From Nitrospirota bacterium (GTDB lineage Bacteria > Nitrospirota > Thermodesulfovibrionia > Thermodesulfovibrionales > JdFR-85): a DNA stretch of 64,000 nt. The stretch covers positions 1-64,000 of the forward strand of contig JAYWMQ010000007.1 of the NCBI GenBank assembly GCA_035873375.1, read 5' to 3'. The translations under genes and the position numbers were made by a program. The number at the start of each line of letters is the position of its first letter. The first letter of the stretch is position 1. Shown in pieces: positions 15,999 to 24,337 of the stretch. Below the pieces are notes generated by a model, which did no database searches, had not been told where the DNA came from, and saw nothing but the letters and a program-made list of their open reading frames with translations.

Positions 15999-17738
15999 CT
16001 ACCTTCCCCTTATTGAATATATCTGAAGAATTGTCACCATCGGGTTTTTTCCTCTTAATATATTTCCGGCCTTTATCCCCAGCAGAGGTTTGCTCAAAAC
16101 CGCCACCTTATCATCAAAAATTGAGTAGTCAAGTACTTTACCACTTATCTTGTCAACGAGTGTCGATCCATCCACAGTAGTACCGGAATATCTGTATCCA
16201 CGCAACTGGGAGCTCTTATACCCCAGGGCCCTTCCTATCAGTGGATTTCGTTTTATCACTACAGCCTCGTTATTTCTTTTCACCATCCTGTCATTTAGAT
16301 GCCAGACAACCCCGTCGGCATCTGTTAAAGGAGGCTCTGTTGTAAATTCTCTTACAAAACCTCCCATACTCTCAACACTACGCCAGACGGCATTGCCATT
16401 GCTATCTATCAGCTTAAGATGATTGTTATCATCCATTAACAGATAGACAGTCCTTCCTTCTTCATTCCTGAGTGTAACAAAATCGTAAATATTAAAACCT
16501 TCCAACCCCCTGTAAGCACCCTCCATCCTGAAACCATCCTGATGATTTATCAGGATTATGGGACCTGAATAACCTTCGGAGTTCGAATATTTCTGGTATA
16601 GAATTTTTCCATCCATTACCCTGATAAAGCCATCTGTTTTCCAAAGGGTTTCAAGTTTTTGATCATTCAGCTTATATATATAGGAGTTAACTGCTTCATG
16701 ACCGGAAGATACCACGCTCAGGAAAATCTCGTCTTTTCCGTCTGTATCAATATCAAACACCTGCATCCGGATAACCGTCCCGGATGGATTCATTTTCAAT
16801 CGATAGAGGACCTCCAGTTCGATGTCATAGTTGTAAACATATATTATTCCATCACCTGTGCTCACCACCAGATCAATCCTTCCGTCGCCATCAATGTCTC
16901 CGGCACTTATGATATCCGCTCCGTTGGGAAGGTCGTAACTTAAAAGCGGGGCATTCTGAACATCTGTAAGAAGCTCTGATCCAAACCTCAACTCACTAAA
17001 AAAAGCAGCGGGTATATATAGGGAGTCTTCCGAGAGAATCGCACCATCCGGCCATAACAGGGTTTGCTTCAGATTGATCTTCTCACCTGTGTTCGCGGAA
17101 CCCAGGATGAGCACAAGGTCTGTCTTTTCTGAAGCAGCAACTTTGAGGAGTTTTTCGGCATCTAACTGTCCAACAGGAGCATCAACGATCTCGAACCTGC
17201 CGGTTGTCTTCAATCCCTTGTAGTATGCGTCACCAAGGTAATAATCAACAGATTCTTCCTGATAAAAAAGTAACTTCTTTTTTGAGGCCGATATTCTTGC
17301 AATGTCACCACTCTTTGCCTCTCCCTCTATTATTTTACAAGAGGCAACTGCTCCTTCCACCTGAAGGACCTCTATTGCCCCCACAGCTTCTTCAGCCCTC
17401 CCGATAGGCTCCTGAGTCACAGGATGATAAAAAAACCCTCCTCTTCTGAGCACCTTTAAGCGCATCCCTTCAGATAAACCGTCCTTGGTTCCCAGGCCAA
17501 TCCTGACCACCCCGTCATCCACAGAGACAACCTCCCCTGACATGGGCTTAACAAACGAGACCGTCCTCTCTATAAGTGGAGTCAGGGGGGAATCTTCAGC
17601 ATAGGCATTAAAAGAAACTGCCAATACAAAGAAGAAGCAACAGACAACATACATAATCGATGCTGTGCGTCCTGCATCAGTTATGCTTAAATTATCTATC
17701 CTTATATTAAATCTATCGATAGATATATACTTCCCCAT
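15999..17738 (-). CDS. FG-GAP/VCBS repeat protein with FlgT-like N-terminal module
   Basis: The 579-residue protein is likely exported or anchored: a cytoplasmic stretch of about 28 residues precedes a hydrophobic helix (MYVVCCFFFVLAVSFNAYA). Residues about 55-125 resemble the C-terminal domain of FlgT-like proteins (GEVVSVDDGVVRIGLGTKDG). The second half has calcium-binding FG-GAP/VCBS loops such as GDIDGDGRIDL and FDIDTDGKDEI, typical of beta-propellers. The ATG at 17738 follows GGAGAGG. The function is not known. It heads the uppS-cdsA-dxr block, 3 bases from uppS. Confidence 0.65.
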   Translation of the reverse strand: MGKYISIDRFNIRIDNLSITDAGRTASIMYVVCCFFFVLAVSFNAYAEDSPLTPLIERTVSFVKPMSGEVVSVDDGVVRIGLGTKDGLSEGMRLKVLRRGGFFYHPVTQEPIGRAEEAVGAIEVLQVEGAVASCKIIEGEAKSGDIARISASKKKLLFYQEESVDYYLGDAYYKGLKTTGRFEIVDAPVGQLDAEKLLKVAASEKTDLVLILGSANTGEKINLKQTLLWPDGAILSEDSLYIPAAFFSELRFGSELLTDVQNAPLLSYDLPNGADIISAGDIDGDGRIDLVVSTGDGIIYVYNYDIELEVLYRLKMNPSGTVIRMQVFDIDTDGKDEIFLSVVSSGHEAVNSYIYKLNDQKLETLWKTDGFIRVMDGKILYQKYSNSEGYSGPIILINHQDGFRMEGAYRGLEGFNIYDFVTLRNEEGRTVYLLMDDNNHLKLIDSNGNAVWRSVESMGGFVREFTTEPPLTDADGVVWHLNDRMVKRNNEAVVIKRNPLIGRALGYKSSQLRGYRYSGTTVDGSTLVDKISGKVLDYSIFDDKVAVLSKPLLGIKAGNILRGKNPMVTILQIYSIRGR

Positions 17739-18046
17739 CACCTCTCCATAGTTTTCTTGTTATTTTATTATTGAAGGATATATCCAATACATAAAACCCA
17801 GAGATTAAAGATATTAGACAATTGAATTATGAAATTGCATCACATGACACGATTATGCAGCAACTCAAAAATAAAGAACCTGTATCAATTAAAACCGGAC
17901 ATTTTCTGCCATAGTCGGCATCCAGCCAGATTTCTACACCGGATTAACTGAATGCTATTATAGCACACTTGACTAATATTGAGAGTATTTGTTAATCTTT
18001 ATGCCAACAGCATTGGCTTAATATTGAGAAATGCAAGGAGCACAAT
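17739..18046. promoter_or_regulatory. Divergent intergenic region with a direct repeat
   Basis: This 308-base gap holds the promoters of two divergent genes. TAATATTGAGA occurs twice in direct orientation, at 17974-17984 and 18019-18029 (45 bases apart), ahead of the DksA-like gene. TTGACT (17969-17974) could be a -35 element, with only a weak -10 near TAATCT (17993-17998). AAGGAG at 18035-18040 is the ribosome site. I see no gene in the rest. Confidence 0.4.
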
Positions 18047-18508
18047 ATGCCTGAGAAAAAGAAACAAAACAAAAAAAATAAATCCGGTGCAACCACAACA
18101 GCAAAGAAAAAGAAATGCAAAAAGGCATCAACCGACAAGGAAGTCTCTGAAAGGCAAAGAAGGATTCTTGAGATAAAAAAGACATTGGTTCAACAAAAGG
18201 AGCTGTTGCTGCAGGAAGCGGGTTCTGCACTGAATGCACTCCCTGATGAGAATGCATTTCCTGATATGGGTGATCAGGCCACAGCAGAGATTGACAGAAA
18301 TTTCATGCTCCGCCTCCGCGGACGTGAACAGAGGTTACTGAAAAAGATCGAGCTTGCCCTCGAAAGGATTGACAATGGCACCTACGGCGTCTGTGACATC
18401 TGCGGCTGCGAGATCGGGATAAGAAGGCTTGAGGTTCGGCCTGTAACAACAATGTGTATAGAATGCAAAACCGAACAGGAAGAAGAAGAGAAGGTTATAG
18501 AGCCCTGA
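18047..18508 (+). CDS. DksA/TraR-type zinc-finger transcription regulator
   Basis: This 153-residue protein has a lysine-rich N-terminus, a long coiled coil and a C-terminal four-cysteine zinc finger (CDIC then CIEC). The DxxDxA signature at the coiled-coil tip is present as DMGDQA, the motif that reaches into the RNA-polymerase secondary channel in E. coli DksA. It probably tunes transcription initiation together with (p)ppGpp. AAGGAG lies 6 bases before the ATG. The 40-residue basic N-terminal extension is longer than in E. coli DksA. Confidence 0.85.
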   Translation: MPEKKKQNKKNKSGATTTAKKKKCKKASTDKEVSERQRRILEIKKTLVQQKELLLQEAGSALNALPDENAFPDMGDQATAEIDRNFMLRLRGREQRLLKKIELALERIDNGTYGVCDICGCEIGIRRLEVRPVTTMCIECKTEQEEEEKVIEP

Positions 18509-18577
18509 TTTTTAAATAAGCAAAGTTTCCTTCCTTAATAGTTCTATCTATTACTTACTATCCTAATGGTTTGGAGA

Positions 18578-19264
18578 CTACTTACCTTTTACATATGTTA
18601 CAAGAGACCTTATCTGAGACTCGGTCAGTGGACCACCAGCCTTCCAGGAAAATCCAGGCATCATTGTATCAGGAACCCCTTTTTCAATAGCTGCCAAAAG
18701 CCTCTTCTCCGGTAATTTCTTGAGTAAAGCAAGTGATGGAGCACTCTTACCTCGCATATGACACATTATACAGTCTGCCCTGAAAAGGTTTGCACCCAGT
18801 TGCCCTCTTCCTCTGTCAACATGGCACTTTCTGCAGGGAGAACGGAATATCTCCTTTATATCAAGGTTCTTTCCGTGAAAAGAGTCGATCACCTTTGCCT
18901 TCAGATTGAGTATAACAAGTGGCTTTACGGGATCATTCGTCCTGACCTGTACGGTCCTGGATATAAACCCCTTTTTCCTGTCAGTCCTTATGGTTACCTT
19001 TATCTCTCCCTGTTCACCAGGAGCGAGGCGGTCTGAACTGACCACCGTTGCAGTACACCCTCACGACGCTGTTACTTTCTCTATTACCAGTATATCCGTC
19101 CCGTCATTACTAAAGACAAAGGCATGCTCAAGAAGATCGCCCTGGCTCACATCTCCAAAGTCAAAGGTCTTGTCCTCAAACAATATGGAAGGCTCGGCAA
19201 AAACGCCCTGAACTGCTGAAAGCAAAGGGAAAAAAAGGATCAGGGAAACAAGAAAATATTTCAT
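18578..19264 (-). CDS. DUF1573-diheme cytochrome c protein with in-frame TGA (candidate selenocysteine)
   Basis: A single 229-codon frame is interrupted by TGA at 19061-19063 (codon 68). Residues 1-23 are a signal peptide. Residues about 28-115 form a DUF1573 domain, and the C-terminus carries two CxxCH heme motifs (CRKCH at 144-148, CIMCH at 165-169) and a possible axial Met near 201. DUF1573 proteins usually read SCGCT; here it is TAS-TGA-GCT, so the stop replaces the first Cys. The frame continues without shift into family-typical LAPGEQGEIKVTI. A hairpin like a bacterial SECIS starts 14 bases after the TGA. The second half has only an internal GTG without a ribosome site. Selenocysteine insertion is favoured; a nonsense mutation or a sequence error is the alternative. 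Confidence 0.7.
19027..19046 (-). promoter_or_regulatory. bSECIS-like hairpin downstream of the in-frame TGA
   Basis: On the minus strand GGTGGTC, loop AGTTCA, GACCGCC form a 7-bp stem (one G-U pair). The loop has G in its second position followed by U, like bacterial SECIS apical loops. That G is 22 bases after the TGA, inside the usual 16-37 base window. Confidence 0.55.
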
Positions 19265-19343
19265 ATATTAATCTTACTATAAAAAGACTGCTTTTTGCCA
19301 TAGAATGCACTGGCCGCAAACAGAGAAAATCTGTAAGCGGTTC

Positions 19344-19372
19344 TTGACAAAAACAGCATATGATTGTAATAT
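19344..19372 (+). promoter_or_regulatory. Promoter of the TPR gene, probable leaderless start
   Basis: A perfect TTGACA at 19344-19349 and TAATAT at 19367-19372 have 17-base spacing. The ATG at 19378 begins 6 bases after the -10 element, so transcription would start at the initiation codon. There is no Shine-Dalgarno. Confidence 0.6.
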
Positions 19373-19377
19373 TAAAT

Positions 19378-20118
19378 ATGGAAAAAGATGATGATGTTGT
19401 AAATATCATTTCCAGGAAATTCTCTGACTTCTCCACCAAAATAGAACATCAAGGCAAACCATTTTATGTTATTACAGATTTACACGGAAGTGAACCTGTT
19501 ACCATAAAAACCTCCATATATCTGGAAGGAGCCCACATAGAAACCTTAAAAATTACCACATCCGTAAAGGAAAAAAGTGAATTGTCTAATCTTATTGATA
19601 GTCAGCACCGCAGGGCAATAAAAAAGGTAACGGAAGAGGAAACAGCCAATAAGACACGAATAGCATATTTCAGGGAAATCAAACGGTTTGTTAAGAAGGG
19701 AGAGCTTTCCCGTGCAATGGATGCAACCAGGAAGGCCATTACAGAATTTCCCGAAGATCCCCTTTTGATCTCCTACCATGGATATCTGACTTCAACTGTT
19801 GATAATGACTACAATAAGGGTCTGGAAATCTGCAAGAAAGCGCTAAAAAGAGTGAAGGAATACGAAGACTCTGATACGGACTTTCCTTATCCTCTCTTTT
19901 ATTTAAACCTTGGCAGGACATATGGCATGTCAAACCTGAAAAAAGATGCCATAGAAGCATTTCAGAAGGGCCTGTCCCATGATCCCAAAAACAAGGAACT
20001 TGCCTCCGAACTACAGTTTCTCGGAATGAGAAAGAAACCCATCTTCCCTACTCTTCCAAGGAGCAATCCCCTGAATAAATATCCGGGAATTATTCTCACA
20101 AAGCTGAAAATCAGGTAG
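19378..20118 (+). CDS. TPR-like hypothetical protein
   Basis: This 246-residue cytoplasmic protein has an N-terminal beta-rich segment of about 75 residues, a basic linker and tetratricopeptide-like helical repeats (KGELSRAMDATRKAITEFPEDP, then YPLFYLNLGRTYGMSNLKKDAIEAFQKGLSHDPKN). The N-terminal part (EHQGKPFYVITDLHG) resembles small PilZ-like or DUF beta modules, but I cannot assign it. I use the ATG at 19378 because the promoter ends at 19372; an upstream in-frame ATG at 19360 lies within the promoter. The role is unknown, with protein-protein interaction the only safe inference. Confidence 0.6.
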   Translation: MEKDDDVVNIISRKFSDFSTKIEHQGKPFYVITDLHGSEPVTIKTSIYLEGAHIETLKITTSVKEKSELSNLIDSQHRRAIKKVTEEETANKTRIAYFREIKRFVKKGELSRAMDATRKAITEFPEDPLLISYHGYLTSTVDNDYNKGLEICKKALKRVKEYEDSDTDFPYPLFYLNLGRTYGMSNLKKDAIEAFQKGLSHDPKNKELASELQFLGMRKKPIFPTLPRSNPLNKYPGIILTKLKIR

Positions 20119-20172
20119 CACCGAATAAAATCCTTGATAAAATACCTGCAATAATTTTAACTTAATCCTGTT

Positions 20173-20859
20173 ATGTTAACACTTGCTATTGATACTTCCA
20201 CTCCTGTAGGGGGGATTTCTCTCTTTGACGGTGACTCTGGTCTCAGGGGGGAGATACGTCTTGGAATAAAACGGACTCACTCCGAGCAGATCATGAAGAG
20301 CACTGACTTCCTGCTTAAACATTGCAGTACCGGATTCAATGAGATAGATTTTTATACAATCGCCATCGGGCCTGGCTCTTTCACAGGTCTGAGGGTTGGC
20401 CTCAGCACCGTCAAGGGCCTCTCATTTGCAACCAACAAACCCATTGTAGCCGTATCCACTCTTGAGGCCTTTACCGCCTCGTTTCCCTTTACAAAAAAAT
20501 TGATCTGTCCCTTGCTTGATGCAAGGAGAAAGGAAGTCTACGGGGGACTGTTCAGATGGACCGAAACAGGGCTCTGGAAACTTGTACCCGAGGCTGCGCT
20601 TGACATAAAATCCATTTTAACCCTCATAAATGAAGAGACCGTCTTTACTGGGAGTGGCGCCGCACTTTATAAAGATGCTATTCTAAGTACCCTTGGAGAG
20701 AGGGCCCATTTCCCGGGGGAAAACCTTATGCACCCACTGCCGTCAGCCCTCTGTATTATCGGTCTGCAGAAGGCCGGGAAAGGAGAGTTCTCAGACCCTG
20801 TAAAACTGACTCCCACATACCTGAGGAAATCCGAGGTGGAAATTAAGATAAAGACCTGA
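20173..20859 (+). CDS. tsaB: tRNA threonylcarbamoyladenosine biosynthesis protein TsaB
   Basis: This 228-residue ASKHA-fold protein partners TsaD in making the t6A modification at tRNA position 37. The opening LTLAIDTSTPVGGISL and the signature GPGSFTGLRVGLSTVKGLSFA are diagnostic. TsaB lacks catalysis itself and serves as a platform for TsaD and TsaE, neither of which is in the window. No clear ribosome site precedes the ATG. A repeat-derived inverted repeat follows the stop. Confidence 0.92.
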   Translation: MLTLAIDTSTPVGGISLFDGDSGLRGEIRLGIKRTHSEQIMKSTDFLLKHCSTGFNEIDFYTIAIGPGSFTGLRVGLSTVKGLSFATNKPIVAVSTLEAFTASFPFTKKLICPLLDARRKEVYGGLFRWTETGLWKLVPEAALDIKSILTLINEETVFTGSGAALYKDAILSTLGERAHFPGENLMHPLPSALCIIGLQKAGKGEFSDPVKLTPTYLRKSEVEIKIKT

Positions 20860-20863
20860 CTTC

Positions 20864-20949
20864 AGCCGCAGATAAACGCAGATATGCGCTGATTTTAGAA
20901 AATTATTTTATCCTGGTATCTTACAAGTAATCTGCAGTAATCTGCGGCT
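20864..20949. repeat. CCGCAGAT-family inverted repeat
   Basis: The arms at 20864-20883 (AGCCGCAGATAAACGCAGAT) and 20930-20949 are complementary at 17 of 20 positions with a 46-base AT-rich loop. Related inverted repeats occur at 39,895-40,119 and 41,182-41,277, so this is a dispersed family. Confidence 0.8.
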
Positions 20950-20988
20950 AAATTTTTTAATTAAACTCTGAAAAAAAGGAGAAGATAG

Positions 20989-22065
20989 ATGAAGATAGGT
21001 ATTATTGGACTTGCAAACTCGGGTAAGACTACGATCTTTAATGCACTTACCGGACAGAATATCCCCACCACGGTTTACCCGACTACAGAGGCACAACCCA
21101 ATGTCGGTGTTGTGAAGGTGCCTGATGAGCGGGTGGAGAGACTAACAGAAATATACCAGCCAAAAAAGGTCACCCTTGCAACTGTTGAATACATAGATTA
21201 CTTAGGAATAACAAAGGGATACCCTCAGCAGAACCGCAAGGTGCTGGACATGATAAAGGATGTGGATGCCGTGGTACACGTCATAAGGGCCTTTGAAGAC
21301 GAATCAATAATCCATCCCACGGGAAATGTCGCCCCTTTGAGGGACGCCGAAACAGTTGAACTCGAACTGATATTTTCGGACCTCGAACTGGTGGAAAAAC
21401 GGCTTGAGCGGATGGAGGAAGGTGCAAGAAAGGGAAAGAAGCAGGATGAAAATGAACGGGCCGTGCTCCTTAGATGCAAGGAAGTGCTTGAAGAAGAGAT
21501 TCCCCTGAGGAGAGTTGCTTTTAACGAGGATGAACTCCTCTCTTTGAGGCACCTCCAGTTTATCTCCATAAAACCGGAAGTTATGCTTCTGAACCTGCAT
21601 GAGGATGACATTGGCTCTGAAAAAGGCTCTGCCCTGGTGGAGCAGCTCCGGAAAAGGTTTGAGCTCCCTGTGGTAGCACTTTCAGGCAAAATAGAGATGG
21701 AGATAGCCCAGTTAGGTCAGGATGAGGCAAAAGAGTTCCTGAAAGACCTTGGAATAGAGGAACCCGCAATGGCCCGGCTTATCCGCATCTGTTATGACCA
21801 CCTCGGCCTGATCTCATTTCATACTGTCGGCAAGGATGAGGTGAGGGCCTGGACAATCAAAAAAGGCACCACAGCCCAGAAGGCGGCAGGCAAAATCCAT
21901 ACTGATATTGAAAGGGGATTTATCAGGGCCGAAGTCATCTCTTTTAACGATTTCATCCAGTCAGGCTCAATGGCAGCTGCCAGAGAGAAGGGACTTGTAA
22001 GACTTGAAGGAAAGACCTATGAGGTCCAGGATGGGGATATTATTAATTTCAGGTTTAATGTATAA
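20989..22065 (+). CDS. ychF: Ribosome-associated ATPase/GTPase YchF (Obg family)
   Basis: This 358-residue protein has the Obg-type G domain, a coiled-coil insertion and a C-terminal TGS domain (FISIKPEV, then the C-terminal TYEVQDGDIINFRFNV). The P-loop is GLANSGKTT instead of the common GLPNVGKST but keeps G-x4-GKT. YchF proteins prefer ATP, fitting a changed fourth nucleotide motif; here the position reads LNLHED. A role in ribosome and stress physiology is known for the family. AAAGGAG precedes the ATG. It ends convergently, overlapping the MBL gene by 11 bases. Confidence 0.9.
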   Translation: MKIGIIGLANSGKTTIFNALTGQNIPTTVYPTTEAQPNVGVVKVPDERVERLTEIYQPKKVTLATVEYIDYLGITKGYPQQNRKVLDMIKDVDAVVHVIRAFEDESIIHPTGNVAPLRDAETVELELIFSDLELVEKRLERMEEGARKGKKQDENERAVLLRCKEVLEEEIPLRRVAFNEDELLSLRHLQFISIKPEVMLLNLHEDDIGSEKGSALVEQLRKRFELPVVALSGKIEMEIAQLGQDEAKEFLKDLGIEEPAMARLIRICYDHLGLISFHTVGKDEVRAWTIKKGTTAQKAAGKIHTDIERGFIRAEVISFNDFIQSGSMAAAREKGLVRLEGKTYEVQDGDIINFRFNV

Positions 22066-23020
22066 ATGCACTCATCACCTCCTCCATTATCCTTTCAGGA
22101 AAGGCCTTGTATTTAGGTGACAGGTGCATGGGGATAACCTCTCTTACGCCTGCCCGGCTTGCTATCTCACCTGCCATCCGTGCAGTCAGATGGTTTCTCT
22201 GAAATGCCCGGTCTCTGTCCTCGTCCAGGAAATAGGCCTCAATATACAGGGTATGTGAGCCCTTGGCAAGCTCCACCACCCTCTCAATATTCTCCGCTGA
22301 TGGCGAGATATCCATAACATAGGAGACCTTCTGCCCATCAGTGATCCTCACAATATCGCCAAGTTCATTCATTGAATATTTACGGCCTTCAATAACCGCA
22401 GAAAACCCTTTCTTCCCTTCCCTTATTGCAGCCTTGAAGTCGGAAAGCCACGGGCCAACCGGAAGCCCCCTTTCCAGGAGCACCGCCTTATCAATGTTTA
22501 TGTGGACACTCTCCTCAATGCAGAAGCCAAGAACGGCAATGTCATGCCTGAGACAGATGGCTTTTACTGAAAAGAGCGGGTCGTTCAGTATGGTTTCAGA
22601 GCTTTCCGTAGTGCCTCTATCAAGTCTCTGAAAGCCACTTCTTGCGGAAAACTCTGTTACAGTAACCGAAGAGTCCGACACTTCATGGACAGAGAGACTG
22701 GCCGGATACTCTTCTATAAGGTTCCAGGTATAGCCCCTCAATTTACCCTCCACACACTCTGTTATTCCCTCCGGACCATACACCCTGAGGGGTCTCTCTC
22801 TCCTGAGTATTACCCTCAGTATCCGGTCAAACCCGGTAAAATGGTCGATATGGGTATGTGTCACAAAGACGTCTGTTATCTTGTGTATCTCCCCGGCTGA
22901 CAGACGGCCTATATCTCCTGCATCAAACAATAATGCCCTCTTTTCCCTCAGTAGCCTGAGGTACACAACAGGGTCTTCAAAAGGGCCGTTAACCGTCCTG
23001 TGATGAAAGGTGGGCTTCAT
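22055..23020 (-). CDS. Metallo-beta-lactamase-fold hydrolase, RNase Z-like
   Basis: This 321-residue MBL-fold protein carries the zinc motif THTHIDHFTGFDRIL (HxHxDH) and later Asp and His ligands (YVMDISPS, MHLSPKY). The layout resembles RNase Z-like proteins, which process tRNA 3' ends, though family members can be phosphodiesterases. I start at the ATG at 23020, where the MBL fold begins (MKPTFHHRTVNG); a longer frame to 23236 would overlap the alaC start. It diverges from alaC. A TATATT box lies 6 bases before the ATG. Confidence 0.75.
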   Translation of the reverse strand: MKPTFHHRTVNGPFEDPVVYLRLLREKRALLFDAGDIGRLSAGEIHKITDVFVTHTHIDHFTGFDRILRVILRRERPLRVYGPEGITECVEGKLRGYTWNLIEEYPASLSVHEVSDSSVTVTEFSARSGFQRLDRGTTESSETILNDPLFSVKAICLRHDIAVLGFCIEESVHINIDKAVLLERGLPVGPWLSDFKAAIREGKKGFSAVIEGRKYSMNELGDIVRITDGQKVSYVMDISPSAENIERVVELAKGSHTLYIEAYFLDEDRDRAFQRNHLTARMAGEIASRAGVREVIPMHLSPKYKAFPERIMEEVMSAFIH

Positions 23021-23143
23021 ATGTATAATATAACTGATTCGTTCAACTTCAATCCCGTAAGCTCCAGCCCCATATATTGTCTTTATACAACCATTAGAGT
23101 TAAAATAATCAGATAAACCAAAAGATTTGCCGGAGACAAGATC

Positions 23144-24337
23144 ATGAATGAAGGATATGAGAGGGAAATGTTTAATTTTAACAGGATAAAGAGGCTGCCT
23201 CCCTATGTCTTTGCCATTGTTAATGCCCTCAAGCATGAAGCAAGGTTACAGGGAGACGATATTATAGACCTTGGTATGGGAAATCCCGACCTGCCGGCTC
23301 CAAAACATATAGTTGACAAACTCTGTGAGGCATCAAGGAATCCCAAGAACCACAGGTATTCTGCATCAAAGGGGATAACCCAGCTGAGAATGGCAATATG
23401 TGAGTGGTACAAGAGGAGATTTGATGTAGATCTTGACCCTGAATCAGAGGCAGTCGTGACTATCGGGTCCAAGGAAGGCCTGAGCCACCTGGCCCTTGCC
23501 ATAGTAGAGCCCGGGGATGTAGCACTCACACCAACCCCTGCCTATCCGATCCATCCATACAGTGTAATAATTGCAGGAGGAGAGGTAAGGAGTGTACCTA
23601 TAGGGCCGGGAATAAATTTTCTTGAGGAACTTGAAAAGGCCTACAAGAATACGTGGCCAAGACCAAAACTCCTTATAATCAACTTCCCTCACAATCCGAC
23701 CACAGAGGTGGTTGACATTGAATTCTTCAAATCCGTTGTTGATTTTGCAAAAGAGAACAAACTCATAGTGATCCATGACTTTGCCTATGCCGACCTTATC
23801 TTTGATAATTATAAGGCTTCAAGCTTTCTTCAGGTCCCCGGGGCCAGGGATGTTGGTGTCGAGTTTTTCTCCCTCACAAAGAGTTATTCCATGGCTGGCT
23901 GGAGGGTTGGTTTCTGTGTCGGCAACCGCAAACTTGTAGGCGCACTCATAAAGATGAAGAGCTACCTTGACTACGGGATGTTTCAACCTATTCAGATAGC
24001 AAGTATCGTTGCTCTGCGTGGCCCCCAGGACTGCGTGGAGGAGATAAGAAAGACCTATGAGAAGAGGAGAAACACTCTCTGCAGGGGACTGAACCGGATG
24101 GGCTGGGAAGTAAAGCCCCCGAAGGCCACAATGTTTGTCTGGACAAAGATACCGGAACCCTACGTCAAGATGGGCTCCCTTGAATTTTCAAAATTCGTAC
24201 TTAAAGAGGCAAAGGTGGCCGTATCACCCGGCATAGGTTTTGGAGAGGGCGGGGATGAATACGTAAGGTTTGCCCTTGTTGAGAATGAACACCGTATAAG
24301 ACAGGCTGTTAAAGGGATCAGGAGGTTATTCAAATAA
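23144..24337 (+). CDS. alaC: AlaC-like alanine/PLP aminotransferase
   Basis: This 397-residue class I/II PLP aminotransferase is very similar in layout to E. coli AlaC (opening [49 protein letters not shown], then [18 protein letters not shown]). The PLP lysine lies in [11 protein letters not shown]. It likely makes alanine from pyruvate and glutamate. The next gene, hom, starts on its last base, so the pair is translationally coupled, which may point to an aspartate-family amino-acid role. GGAGA precedes the ATG. Confidence 0.85.
   Translation: MNEGYEREMFNFNRIKRLPPYVFAIVNALKHEARLQGDDIIDLGMGNPDLPAPKHIVDKLCEASRNPKNHRYSASKGITQLRMAICEWYKRRFDVDLDPESEAVVTIGSKEGLSHLALAIVEPGDVALTPTPAYPIHPYSVIIAGGEVRSVPIGPGINFLEELEKAYKNTWPRPKLLIINFPHNPTTEVVDIEFFKSVVDFAKENKLIVIHDFAYADLIFDNYKASSFLQVPGARDVGVEFFSLTKSYSMAGWRVGFCVGNRKLVGALIKMKSYLDYGMFQPIQIASIVALRGPQDCVEEIRKTYEKRRNTLCRGLNRMGWEVKPPKATMFVWTKIPEPYVKMGSLEFSKFVLKEAKVAVSPGIGFGEGGDEYVRFALVENEHRIRQAVKGIRRLFK

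Noticed and set aside
18578-19045. Second half of the DUF1573-cytochrome gene as an independent gene
   Set aside because: It would start at an internal GTG without a ribosome site, in the middle of a DUF1573 domain and without a signal peptide, although it carries heme motifs that need export. One read-through frame fits better.
23021-23236. N-terminal extension of the MBL protein to 23236
   Set aside because: The added 72 residues are not MBL-like and overlap the alaC start; the fold begins at the ATG at 23020.
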